From an uncultured Dysosmobacter sp. (lineage in GTDB: Bacteria > Bacillota > Clostridia > Oscillospirales > Oscillospiraceae), in assembly GCA_934636905.1 (NCBI GenBank), contig CAKUBJ010000003.1, forward strand, positions 7,667-71,666: DNA of 64,000 nt, written 5' to 3'. Shown here in pieces: positions 34,296-42,223 of this stretch. The notes below the pieces were generated by a model that was not told where the DNA came from, searched no databases, and saw only the letters and a program-made list of their open reading frames with translations. The stretch's first letter is position 1, and every line of letters starts with the position of its first letter. Made by a program: the position numbers and the translations under genes.

Positions 34296-36143
34296 TCAGG
34301 CGGCGGGAATTACCAGCACCTGTCCGATGTTGATGAGATAGGGGGTTTTCAGGCCGTTGGCATCGGCAATGCGGGTGAACTTGGCGCCGGTGCCGTAGAA
34401 GTGATAGGAGATGTTCCACAGGCAGTCGCCGGATACCACGGTATAGGAGGTTTCGCCGGCGGCGGGAGTGGAGGGCTGTGCAGGCTCTGCGGGCTTGGCA
34501 GGCTCCTCAGCGGGGGCCGCGGCCTTGACCACGGTAATCCGTCCCTGAGGCTTGGCGTAGGTGTCCCCCACAACGCCCTTCAGTTCCGTCCGGATGTAGT
34601 CCATCAGGACTTCGTCCATGGGAGCGCCGATATCGTAATTGGCAGAAGCGGCCTTGAAGGCATAGTAGGTGTCCCCGCCGGCGGCCAGGAAGTCGTTGGT
34701 GGCAATGGTGTAGACCGCCTTGGCGTCAAAGGCCTTGCCGCCGACGCTCTGGATGGTGACGCGTTTGATGCTGTTGGGGGCATGGTAGGTGGAGTCGGGA
34801 TACAGGCTGCCGACGTCATAGGCCTTGGCGGTGTCCACGGTAAAGACGATGCCGGAAACCTGCGGGAAGCCGCCCAGAGCGTCGGGGGTGCAGTAGGTGG
34901 AAGCTTCCAGCGCCTCCAGCAGCTCCGCACCGGTGACCTTGACGATGCTCAGGGTGTTGCCGAAGGGCAGCACGGTGTTGACGTCCTTCTTGGTGATGTC
35001 ACCGGCCTTGACGGTGGCACGGATACCGCCGCCGTTGGTGACGGCCGCGTCCACGGTTTCGCCGTTCTGCCGGGCACCCCAGACCAGCGCGTCCGCAATG
35101 AGGTCACCCAGATTGGTTTCGCCGTCCCGGTTGCCGTCAGGCGCCTTGGCGCCGTTCAGTTCATAGGTGGTCTTGGCGAACACGGTGCCGTAATCGTCGT
35201 CAATCTGCTTCTGGATGGCGGCAGCCCGGGCGGAAACCACCGGGTCTGCGGCGGTGAGGGAATCGGTGGAAAGGGAGGAGACGGTGATTTCCCCCTTGGG
35301 GTCGATGGTGACCACGCCGATGTTGGCCAGCTTGGTGCCGGTGGAGGTCAGCAGGGTGCTGCCAACCTTGCCGGTGCCGTTGGAGGCGGCCTTGACGGCC
35401 TCCAGGTCGGAGTGGGAGTGGCCGTCGATAAAGACGTCAATGCCCGTGACGGCGTTCAGCAGGTCGATGGAGCGGTTGCCCACGGATTCATTGTCGATGC
35501 CCAGATGCCCCAGACAGACGATGAAATCACAGCCCTGAGATTTCAGGGCGTTCACCTGATTCTGCGCGATTTTGAACATCTCCTGACCGGCAGGGAAGGT
35601 CACGCCCTTAATCTTGCCGGGGTGAGCCTTGGTGGCAGTCTCCGGGGTTTCCAGACCGAATACGCCGATTTTCGTGCCGTTCGGGGCGGTGAAAATCTTG
35701 TTGTCCCCGAAGGCGGTTTTTCCGTTGTACAGGGTGTTGGCGGAGAGGAAGGGGAATTTGGCCTCCGCAGAGAGTTTCACCAGATTGTCATAGCCGTAGT
35801 CAAACTCGTGGTTGCCCAGAGCGGCGGCGTCATAGCCTGCCAGATTCATCAGTTCAATGGCGGTTGCCCCCTGAGAGGCGCTGACGGTGGGATCGCCCTG
35901 AATGAAGTCGCCTGCGTCCAACAGCAGCACATAGGCGCCGCGCTTCTGGCAGGACTGCTTCAGGGCCGCTGCTTTGGCATAGCCGGAAATGCCGCCGTGG
36001 ACGTCGTTGGTGTGCAGGATGACGGTGCTTCCGGTGAGATCCGGGTCGGAGGCGGCTGCGGAAGTCACCTCCACGGCACCGGCGGTCACAGCCAGCGAAC
36101 AGGCCATGGCCAGTGTGAGGAACAGGGACAAGAGCTTTTTCAT
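34296..36143 (-). CDS. Secreted 5'-nucleotidase/UshA-type phosphoesterase with C-terminal LysM
   Basis: 615 aa. Signal peptide 1-23 (AVTAGA cleavage region). Metallophosphoesterase domain with HTNDVHGG, DAGDFIQGDP and GNHEFDYG (about 40-270), then the 5'-nucleotidase C-terminal substrate domain (about 310-500), an Ala/Pro/Glu linker, and one LysM repeat (about 565-613: YTVVSGDCLWNISYHFYG) that should hold it in the wall. It likely hydrolyses nucleotides outside the cell. The following DUF1294 and psu genes are on the same strand but separated by a terminator. Confidence 0.93.
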   Translation of the reverse strand: MKKLLSLFLTLAMACSLAVTAGAVEVTSAAASDPDLTGSTVILHTNDVHGGISGYAKAAALKQSCQKRGAYVLLLDAGDFIQGDPTVSASQGATAIELMNLAGYDAAALGNHEFDYGYDNLVKLSAEAKFPFLSANTLYNGKTAFGDNKIFTAPNGTKIGVFGLETPETATKAHPGKIKGVTFPAGQEMFKIAQNQVNALKSQGCDFIVCLGHLGIDNESVGNRSIDLLNAVTGIDVFIDGHSHSDLEAVKAASNGTGKVGSTLLTSTGTKLANIGVVTIDPKGEITVSSLSTDSLTAADPVVSARAAAIQKQIDDDYGTVFAKTTYELNGAKAPDGNRDGETNLGDLIADALVWGARQNGETVDAAVTNGGGIRATVKAGDITKKDVNTVLPFGNTLSIVKVTGAELLEALEASTYCTPDALGGFPQVSGIVFTVDTAKAYDVGSLYPDSTYHAPNSIKRVTIQSVGGKAFDAKAVYTIATNDFLAAGGDTYYAFKAASANYDIGAPMDEVLMDYIRTELKGVVGDTYAKPQGRITVVKAAAPAEEPAKPAEPAQPSTPAAGETSYTVVSGDCLWNISYHFYGTGAKFTRIADANGLKTPYLINIGQVLVIPAA

Positions 36144-36225
36144 GCGGGATCCTCCTTTTCAATTTTGAGTACGGATGCAACAGGGTACTGCCAAATGCCG
36201 GAAAATCGCTGGAAAAGCCGGGGAA

Positions 36226-36597
36226 TTATCTGATAACGTTGAAATAGAGGTACAGCCCTCCCATGACAACGATCCAGATCAGGGTAAACAGAGGCACGCA
36301 GATGCGAAAGGAGCGGTGCTGGGTCTTATGACGGAACAGTTCCATGCCCAGCCATGCGCCGATGCCGCCCCCCAGCGCCGCCAGAAGCAGCAGGGTCTTT
36401 TCCGGGATGCGGCGGGTTTTGGGGGCGTGCGCCTTCCACTTGGCCAGCAGCTTGTCCAGACCGTAGGCCAGCAGCGCCAGAACGTTGATAACCAGAAGCC
36501 ACAGCCAGAGAATGCCCCACTTGGAGCCTAAGATGGTGAAAAGAAAGCCGTTTTTCGCCGTCGGCGCCGCGGCAGTTTTGGCAAGACGCATGACCAT
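36226..36597 (-). CDS. DUF1294 family membrane protein
   Basis: 123 aa with three membrane segments (about 27-45, 70-87, 99-118) and the DUF1294 core (YGLDKLLAKWKAHAPKTRRIPEKTLLLLAALGGGIGAWLGMELFRHKT). Function unknown. The RBS is weak (GCAGGTG); ATG 36591 is an alternative start. A terminator separates it from psuG upstream; own promoter not identified. Confidence 0.83.
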   Translation of the reverse strand: MVMRLAKTAAAPTAKNGFLFTILGSKWGILWLWLLVINVLALLAYGLDKLLAKWKAHAPKTRRIPEKTLLLLAALGGGIGAWLGMELFRHKTQHRSFRICVPLFTLIWIVVMGGLYLYFNVIR

Positions 36598-36619
36598 AAA
36601 CCCACACCTGCTTCTGCAA

Positions 36620-36655
36620 AATAATAAAAGGACTGACCGGTTTCCCGGTCAGTCC
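36620..36655 (-). terminator. Terminator of psuKG
   Basis: On the minus strand GGACTGACCGG-GAAA-CCGGTCAGTCC followed by TTTTATTATTTT. Confidence 0.92.
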
Positions 36656-36670
36656 ATTATAGCAGAGCAC

Positions 36671-37600
36671 TCAGTTCTTGGCAAGAGCCATCAGTTCGGC
36701 AGCCGTCTTTGCGGCCAGTTTGGCGTTGTTGTACACCAGCTGGATGTTGGAGGCCAGAGAATCGCCGCCGGTGATGTCCTTGATTTTGGCCAGCAGGAAG
36801 GGAGTGGTTTCCTTGCCGTGGATGCCCAGCCGGTTGGCCTCGGCCACGGCCTCGTCAATGGCCTTGTTGATGACCTCGTGATCCATGGAGTACTCCTCGG
36901 GGATGGGGTTGGTCACCAGCATGCCGCCGCCCAGACCCATGTCCTGCTTGACATAGAAGGCCTTGGCCAGTTCAGCGGGGGTGTCGATGCGGTAGTCCAC
37001 CTTGAAGCCGGACTTCCGGGTGTAGAAGGCAGGCAATTCCTCGGTACCGTAGCCGATGACAGGGACGCCGTGGGTTTCCAGATATTCCAGCGTCAGCCCC
37101 AGGTCCAGAATGGACTTGGCACCGGCGCAAACCACCATGACGGGGGTGTGAGCCAGTTCCTCCAGGTCGGCGGAGATGTCGAAGGTCTGCTGGGCGCCCC
37201 GATGGACGCCGCCGATGCCGCCGGTGGCGAACACCTGGATCCCGGCCATGTGGGCGATAATCATGGTGGTGGTGACGGTGGTGGCGCCGTCCTTGCCCTC
37301 GGCCACCAGAACAGGCAGGTCACGGCGGCTGGCCTTGGCCACAGCGGTGCCGGTCTTGCCCAGATAGTCAATCTCAGCCTCGGACAGGCCGGCCTTCAGC
37401 CGTCCGCCGATGACGGCGATGGTGGCGGGGACGGCGCCGTTTTCCCGGATAATCTTCTCCACGTTCAGAGCGGTTTCCACGTTCTGGGGATAGGGCATTC
37501 CGTGGGAGATGATGGTGGACTCCAGCGCCACCACAGGGCGGCCTTCCTCCAGTGCCTTCTGTACTTCGGGAGCGATGTCCAGATACTTGTTGAGTGTCAT
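36671..37600 (-). CDS. psuG: Pseudouridine-5'-phosphate glycosidase
   Basis: Splits pseudouridine 5'-phosphate to uracil and ribose 5-phosphate. 309 aa. PVVALESTIISHGMPYPQN near the N-terminus and VFATGGIGGVHRGAQ are strong PsuG signatures, with KSILDLGLTLEYLET following. Start ATG 37600 (MTLNKYLDIAPEV) follows GGAGG by eight bases; the upstream ATG 37615 overlaps that RBS and is unlikely. Pairs with psuK just upstream for pseudouridine use. Confidence 0.96.
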   Translation of the reverse strand: MTLNKYLDIAPEVQKALEEGRPVVALESTIISHGMPYPQNVETALNVEKIIRENGAVPATIAVIGGRLKAGLSEAEIDYLGKTGTAVAKASRRDLPVLVAEGKDGATTVTTTMIIAHMAGIQVFATGGIGGVHRGAQQTFDISADLEELAHTPVMVVCAGAKSILDLGLTLEYLETHGVPVIGYGTEELPAFYTRKSGFKVDYRIDTPAELAKAFYVKQDMGLGGGMLVTNPIPEEYSMDHEVINKAIDEAVAEANRLGIHGKETTPFLLAKIKDITGGDSLASNIQLVYNNAKLAAKTAAELMALAKN

Positions 37601-37636
37601 GTTGAATTCCTCCATATGATTGAATTGGATGTTGTT

Positions 37637-38725
37637 TTATTTGGAAAAGGCGGCGCGCTGCCGCAGGGTATCCTCACTCATGGCAGGGTTGATGGTTTCG
37701 GCGGACTCCATGGCAATGACGGAGGCGGCCAGTCCCGCCTTTACGGCGTCCGTCAGATTCGTTCCCTGCAAATAGGCCCAGGTAATGGCGGCCATGAAGG
37801 CGTCGCCGCAGCCGGTGGTGTTCACCATGGTGCCCGGCAGGGGAGGCAGCTGCACCTGATGGCCGGTATGGTCGGCGGCAAATACGCCGTCTGCCCCCAG
37901 AGAGATGAACACCCGGTGCAGCCCGGTGGCCAGCAGGGCATCCGCCGCCTTGCGGAGACTGGCGTCATCGGTAATCTCCACGCCGGAGAGCAACTCCGCT
38001 TCGATGCGGTTGGGCTTCAGGGTGTGGAGCCTGCCCAGCACCGGCTTCAGCTTTGCCGCCTTGGCGGTGGATACGGGATCGGCAAACAGGGGAGCGGTGC
38101 AGTTCTCCGCCAGCCACGCAATGCTCTCTTCGGGGATATTGGTGTCCAGCACCACCGCCTGACTGGCGTTGAGCAGCGTTTGCCGCTGGGAGAGCACCTG
38201 AGGGGTCAGGTGGCTGTAAATCTCCATATCGCTGACGGCCAGCGCCATGTCGCCCTTTTCGTCGGTGATAAAGAGGTAGGTGGAGGTGCGTCCCTCCGGG
38301 ATCACGGGGGACTGGGAGATGTCAATGCCCAGTTCTCCGCAGCTGGCGGCGATTTTCCGGGCGTTGGTATCATCTCCGAACACCGTCAGCAGCCGGACGT
38401 CCATCCCCAGCAGCGCCATGTTGTGGGCAATGTTCCGCCCCACGCCGCCAAGGCTCATCCGCACCACGCCGGGGTTGGAATCCTGCATCACCGGCGGTTC
38501 TCCCGGCCAGCCGCCGATGTCCATGTTCACGCCGCCCACCACGGTGACATAGGGGGCCGTGCGGACAATGTAGCCCTTTCCGGTGATGCAGCCCTTTTTC
38601 ATCAGGTTGGAGATGTGCACCGCCACGGAGGAGCGGGTGATACCCGCCTTGTCCGCCAGTTCCTGCTGGGAAATCAGCGGGTTTTCCTCAATCCAGTTCA
38701 GAATCTGCCGTTCCCGCTGGGTCAT
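37637..38725 (-). CDS. psuK: Pseudouridine kinase with N-terminal helix-turn-helix
   Basis: 362 aa. A winged helix at 1-55 (TQRERQILNWIEENPLISQQELADKAGITRSSVAVHISNLMKKG) is fused to a PfkB-type sugar kinase (about 58-360; GGVNMDIGGWPG, LGGVGRNIAHN, NTTGCGDAFMAA with the catalytic GxGD). Phosphorylation of pseudouridine is inferred from the neighbour psuG; nucleoside kinases with this HTH fusion are common in Clostridia. The HTH may regulate its own operon; near-palindromic AT-rich repeats overlap the promoter (38748-38780). RBS AGGAGGTG. Confidence 0.9.
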   Translation of the reverse strand: MTQRERQILNWIEENPLISQQELADKAGITRSSVAVHISNLMKKGCITGKGYIVRTAPYVTVVGGVNMDIGGWPGEPPVMQDSNPGVVRMSLGGVGRNIAHNMALLGMDVRLLTVFGDDTNARKIAASCGELGIDISQSPVIPEGRTSTYLFITDEKGDMALAVSDMEIYSHLTPQVLSQRQTLLNASQAVVLDTNIPEESIAWLAENCTAPLFADPVSTAKAAKLKPVLGRLHTLKPNRIEAELLSGVEITDDASLRKAADALLATGLHRVFISLGADGVFAADHTGHQVQLPPLPGTMVNTTGCGDAFMAAITWAYLQGTNLTDAVKAGLAASVIAMESAETINPAMSEDTLRQRAAFSK

Positions 38726-38747
38726 AGCCGCACCTCCTGCGTAAGCT

Positions 38748-38802
38748 AAAATTTAGGTTTCTAATCTAATGCTTATTTTAGCCGCCGGAGAGAAAATGTC
38801 AA
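38748..38802 (-). promoter_or_regulatory. Promoter and possible operator of psuKG
   Basis: On the minus strand TTGACA (38802-38797), 16-base spacer, TAAAAT (38780-38775). Between it and the gene are CTAAATTTTAG and TTAGATTAG-type repeats, near-dyads that could bind the PsuK helix-turn-helix. Confidence 0.6.
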
Positions 38803-38902
38803 GCCCTGATTTTTGAAAATTTGCAGTCTGGGGAAAAATTTCCAAAAACCGGGAACAAAATCCGGCGTCCCTGCGACAAAAGGAGTAAAAGGAGGCGATT
38901 TT

Positions 38903-39784
38903 ATGAAACGGTTTTTTGCGGCCATTCTCTGCCTGTGCCTGCTGGCCGGGTGTGGGCGGACAGACAGCACCGGCAATACCTGCCGGGCGGAGGAAGGCTC
39001 CGGAGGCGGGGAGGTGTCCGGGAAAGCGGAGCCTATGGAAAGCGCGGAGGGTGCGAAGGAAACCTTCCGGATCGTCCGGGAGGAAGACGGCGAACTTCTG
39101 CTGGCCAAGGCGGAGGGCGGCCCGGGGGAGGTGTATACCCTGTCCCTTGCGGACACGGCGCTGACGCTGGACGGCGTCCCCTTTGACCGGAAGGAACCGG
39201 GGGCCTATCAGCGCTTTCCTGACGGCGCCCTGACCGGTGCGCTGGTGGAGGTCGCCTACGATCTGGTGCTGGAAACCTATCCCGGGCGGCTGGCGGATGT
39301 GACGGCGGTAAACATCCGCTCCGACGGCTTTGACGACCGCTGCACCCTCTATCTCCGGGTGCTGGATGACCTGTGGGACGTGGACGAGGGCCTGAACAGC
39401 GACATCACCATGCTTTCCGTGGACCTGTCCCAAACGAGCCTGCCCGAAAGCGAACAGGCGGCGGTGGCCTGGGCTTTTGCCGGTGCGCACGGCATTTCCG
39501 ACCCGCTGACCCTGAGCTATGAGGAACTGGCGGCAGAGGGGTATCTTGCCGGTACGGAACCGGATTCCGACGGTATTCCCTGCTGGGAGGACGGCTGTCT
39601 GTTCGCCATTACAGAACAGGAAACCGGAGACAATGAGCTGAACGGCGCAAGGAACACCGTGACCTTTGACGCCCAGAAGTGGCGCTCTGCCTTGGGGGCG
39701 TATTTCTTCGCCGACTGCACTGCCGAGCAGGCGTTGGACGGGCATTGGGGGGACTATACCGTGGGCAGTCAGGCCATATCCTGA
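38903..39784 (+). CDS. Lipoprotein of unknown function
   Basis: 293 aa. ATG 38903 follows AGGAGG. Lipobox LLAGC with lipidated Cys near residue 17, a low-complexity acidic spacer (about 20-55), then a mature domain with beta and helical segments (GEVYTLSLADTALTLDGVPFD, TLYLRVLDDLWDVDEGLN, VAWAFAGAHGI). I recognise no named family; a membrane-attached, cell-surface position follows from the lipobox. A terminator follows; the next gene is also a lipoprotein but has its own start region. Confidence 0.75.
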   Translation: MKRFFAAILCLCLLAGCGRTDSTGNTCRAEEGSGGGEVSGKAEPMESAEGAKETFRIVREEDGELLLAKAEGGPGEVYTLSLADTALTLDGVPFDRKEPGAYQRFPDGALTGALVEVAYDLVLETYPGRLADVTAVNIRSDGFDDRCTLYLRVLDDLWDVDEGLNSDITMLSVDLSQTSLPESEQAAVAWAFAGAHGISDPLTLSYEELAAEGYLAGTEPDSDGIPCWEDGCLFAITEQETGDNELNGARNTVTFDAQKWRSALGAYFFADCTAEQALDGHWGDYTVGSQAIS

Positions 39785-39847
39785 GCAATGCCGTCCCTGC
39801 CGGTCGGCCGGGCGGCGAAAATGGGGTTATTGACGTTGAATAGGAAG

Positions 39848-39882
39848 CCCGGCGGAGATGAAATCACCTCCGCCGGGTTTTC
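39848..39882 (+). terminator. Intrinsic terminator
   Basis: CCCGGCGGAG-ATGAAATCAC-CTCCGCCGGG followed by TTTTC. Confidence 0.9.
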
Positions 39883-40027
39883 TGCGCACCCTGTGCCGGC
39901 AGCAATCGTGAACAGCCTGTAAAATCTGCGGAAATCCGGCGGGGGGACTACCATTTTTGAGGAAGATATGGTATAGTATTCTTGCATTGATATGTGCATC
40001 CACACTTTTAAGCGGGAGGGACAGGCT

Positions 40028-41383
40028 GTGGGCGGATTGAAAAAATGGGCGGCGCTGCTGCTGACGCTGGGCATGGCTCTGTCCCTGACCGGCTGCACCC
40101 TGCCGAAGCTGACGCTGGATCCGGAGGAACTGTACACCCTGCCGGAACTTCCTGCCCGGTATACGGCGCTGAACCAGCAGCTTAATGCCATTCAGGAGGC
40201 CGGGGCGGAATACGCCGCGCCGGCGGCGGGCAGCAACATCCAGCCGGTGCAGATGGTGGATCTGGACGGCGACGGCCGGGAGGAGGCGCTGGCTTTCTTC
40301 CGCCGGAGTGACGGGGAAAAGCCCCTGAAAATCTATGTCTTTACCGGTGACGGTGACAGCTACGCCCAGACGGCGGTGATTGAGGGCAGCGGCCTTGCCA
40401 TTTACAGCGTGGCCTACAGCGATATGAACGGTGACGGCCGGATGGAGATCATCGTGGGCTGGCGGGTCAATATGGAATTGCAGGCACTGGTGGTGTACGC
40501 GCTGGAGCCAGGCGGTGCCCGGGAACTGGTGCGCACCAACTATGTAAAGTACGCCGTAACGGATCTCAACGGTGACGGGATGCAGGAACTGGCCGTATTC
40601 CGGGCGGATCAGGACGGTGTAGGAGCGGCGGACTGCTACCTCTGGAAAAACGGGGCGCTGTCTTTGGGCTCCAGCATCCGGGTGTCCATGACCATGGCGG
40701 AACTGAGCCAGCAGGGTCGGGTGACGGTGGGCACCCTGCGCTCCGGGGAGCCGGCGCTGTTTGTCACCGGCGTGGCGGACAGCCTCCGTGCCATCACCGA
40801 TGTGCTGATTCTCCGGGACGGGGAACTGAGCAACTCCGTGCTTTCCGCCACCACCGGCGTCTCCGGGGAAAGTTCCCGGTACCGCGCTCTGTATCCTTCG
40901 GATGTCAACGGCGACGGCATTACCGAGGTGCCCCGCACGGTTCCCCTGTACGGCGAGGAGGCGGATCCCGAAAACTCCCTGCGGATGGACTGGATGAGTT
41001 TTGACGCCGGAGGCATTGCCGTCCGGGCGCTGTCCACCTACCACGCCATGGAGGACGGCTGGTACCTCCGGCTGCCGGAGGGGTGGCCGGAGAGCATCTG
41101 GGTCAGCCGCGCTTCCTCCACGGACGAAAGCGCCATCACCTTTTACCGGGGCGGCACCGGACAGGAAGAGGAGCCGGTGCTCCGGATTACGGCTCTCAGC
41201 GGCGCCAACCGGGAACGGCTGGCGGTGCGGACGGGACGGTTCATTCTGGGGCGGAACGACGGCGTGATTTATGCAGGCGAACTGCTGAAGGGCAATGAGG
41301 ACTGGGAGCACGGCGTTGCGGAGGATGATGTGCGGAACGCCTTCAGCCTGATTGCCAAAGAGTGGTCCGCCGGGGATAACTGA
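40028..41383 (+). CDS. FG-GAP/VCBS-type lipoprotein upstream of a two-component system
   Basis: 451 aa. Start GTG 40028 follows GGGAGGGACAGG. Hydrophobic leader and lipobox LSLTGC near residue 21. The mature part has repeated Asp-rich calcium-loop-like motifs, DLDGDGREE, DMNGDGRME, DLNGDGMQE, DVNGDGITE, as in FG-GAP/VCBS propeller proteins. Surface-exposed by the lipobox; role unknown. It overlaps the upstream ATG of the response regulator frame and is almost certainly transcribed with the RR-HK pair, so it may feed a signal to the kinase; that is inference. A TATAGT at 39972 may be its -10, no clear -35. Confidence 0.8.
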   Translation: MGGLKKWAALLLTLGMALSLTGCTLPKLTLDPEELYTLPELPARYTALNQQLNAIQEAGAEYAAPAAGSNIQPVQMVDLDGDGREEALAFFRRSDGEKPLKIYVFTGDGDSYAQTAVIEGSGLAIYSVAYSDMNGDGRMEIIVGWRVNMELQALVVYALEPGGARELVRTNYVKYAVTDLNGDGMQELAVFRADQDGVGAADCYLWKNGALSLGSSIRVSMTMAELSQQGRVTVGTLRSGEPALFVTGVADSLRAITDVLILRDGELSNSVLSATTGVSGESSRYRALYPSDVNGDGITEVPRTVPLYGEEADPENSLRMDWMSFDAGGIAVRALSTYHAMEDGWYLRLPEGWPESIWVSRASSTDESAITFYRGGTGQEEEPVLRITALSGANRERLAVRTGRFILGRNDGVIYAGELLKGNEDWEHGVAEDDVRNAFSLIAKEWSAGDN

Positions 41384-41400
41384 TGCAGGGAGGCACTTTT

Positions 41401-42087
41401 GTGAAAAAAATTCTGGTTCTGGAAGATGAGGCCAGCATCCGCAGCTTTATTGTGATTAACCTCCGCCGGGCGGGCTATGATGTGATTGAGTCCGAAACCG
41501 GTGAAGAGGCGCTGGAGCGGCTCCGTGCCAATCCGGACACCAAGGTGGCGCTGCTGGATATTATGCTCCCGGGGATTGACGGCTTTGAGGTCTGCCGCCG
41601 CATCCGGGCCACCAATACAAAAATCGGCATCATCATGCTGACGGCCCGTTCTCAGGAAATGGACAAGGTGACGGGACTGATGACCGGTGCCGACGACTAT
41701 GTGACCAAGCCCTTCTCTCCGGCAGAACTGACTGCCCGGGTAGACGCCCTGTTCCGCAGAGCCGGTGGGGAGGAAACGGTGCAGACCGGCGAAATCAGCC
41801 AGCCGCCCTTCCTGCTGAACACCCGGAACCGGACGCTGGAAAAAAACGGCCAGAGGGTGAAGCTGACCCAGGTGGAGTACGCCATTATGCGGGTGTTTAT
41901 GGAAAACCCCGGCAAGGCGCTGTCCCGTGAGGAGATTCTGGACCGGGTCTGGGGACGGGATTACTTCGGGGAACTGAAGATCGTGGATGTGAACATCCGC
42001 CGCCTGCGGCTGAAAATCGAGGACAATGTGCAGAACCCGATGTATATTACTACCGTCTGGGGTTACGGCTACAAGTGGGACGCGTAG
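41401..42087 (+). CDS. OmpR/PhoB-family response regulator
   Basis: 228 aa. Receiver domain (about 1-115) with acidic pocket LEDE, phosphoacceptor Asp in ALLDIMLPGIDG, Thr/Ser switch LTAR and Lys in DYVTKPFS; C-terminal winged-helix domain (about 130-226) with GYGYKWDA end. Start taken as GTG 41401, seven bases after AGGGAGG; ATG 41383 overlaps the preceding stop and would add six residues. The partner is the histidine kinase 136 bases on. Confidence 0.95.
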   Translation: MKKILVLEDEASIRSFIVINLRRAGYDVIESETGEEALERLRANPDTKVALLDIMLPGIDGFEVCRRIRATNTKIGIIMLTARSQEMDKVTGLMTGADDYVTKPFSPAELTARVDALFRRAGGEETVQTGEISQPPFLLNTRNRTLEKNGQRVKLTQVEYAIMRVFMENPGKALSREEILDRVWGRDYFGELKIVDVNIRRLRLKIEDNVQNPMYITTVWGYGYKWDA

Positions 42088-42166
42088 GCGGCAGGGTCGT
42101 CGGCACATTGTCCGAATCCCCGCAGAGCGGGGCAGCGGATTTGCGGCTGCAAGCAGACGCGTAGGC
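42079..42166. repeat. Direct-repeat-flanked hairpin insertion after the response regulator gene
   Basis: GACGCGTAGGC, containing the last codons and stop of the regulator gene, occurs at 42079-42089 and again at 42156-42166. The 66 bases between include CCCCGC-AGA-GCGGGG (hairpin), outer AATCC/GGATT pairing and a CAGGGT. It resembles the gene-tail duplications at alr and glmS but is shorter and its hairpins do not match those elements by eye. Confidence 0.55.
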
Positions 42167-42223
42167 AATCAGACACAGGCGGACATTCTGCCGTGACGAT
42201 ACAATCAGAGGGGAGGCGGCTTT

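Noticed and set aside
33892-34419. Open frames across the 33.9-34.2 kb palindrome
   Set aside because: They run through inverted repeats, lack RBS and match no family.
36485-38749. 754-residue plus-strand frame opposite psuG and psuK
   Set aside because: Antisense shadow of two well-identified genes with RBS and promoter.
42079-42166. Assigning this repeat firmly to the alr/glmS element family
   Set aside because: Only CAGGGT and the general idea of a tail repeat agree; hairpin order and other linkers do not match by eye.
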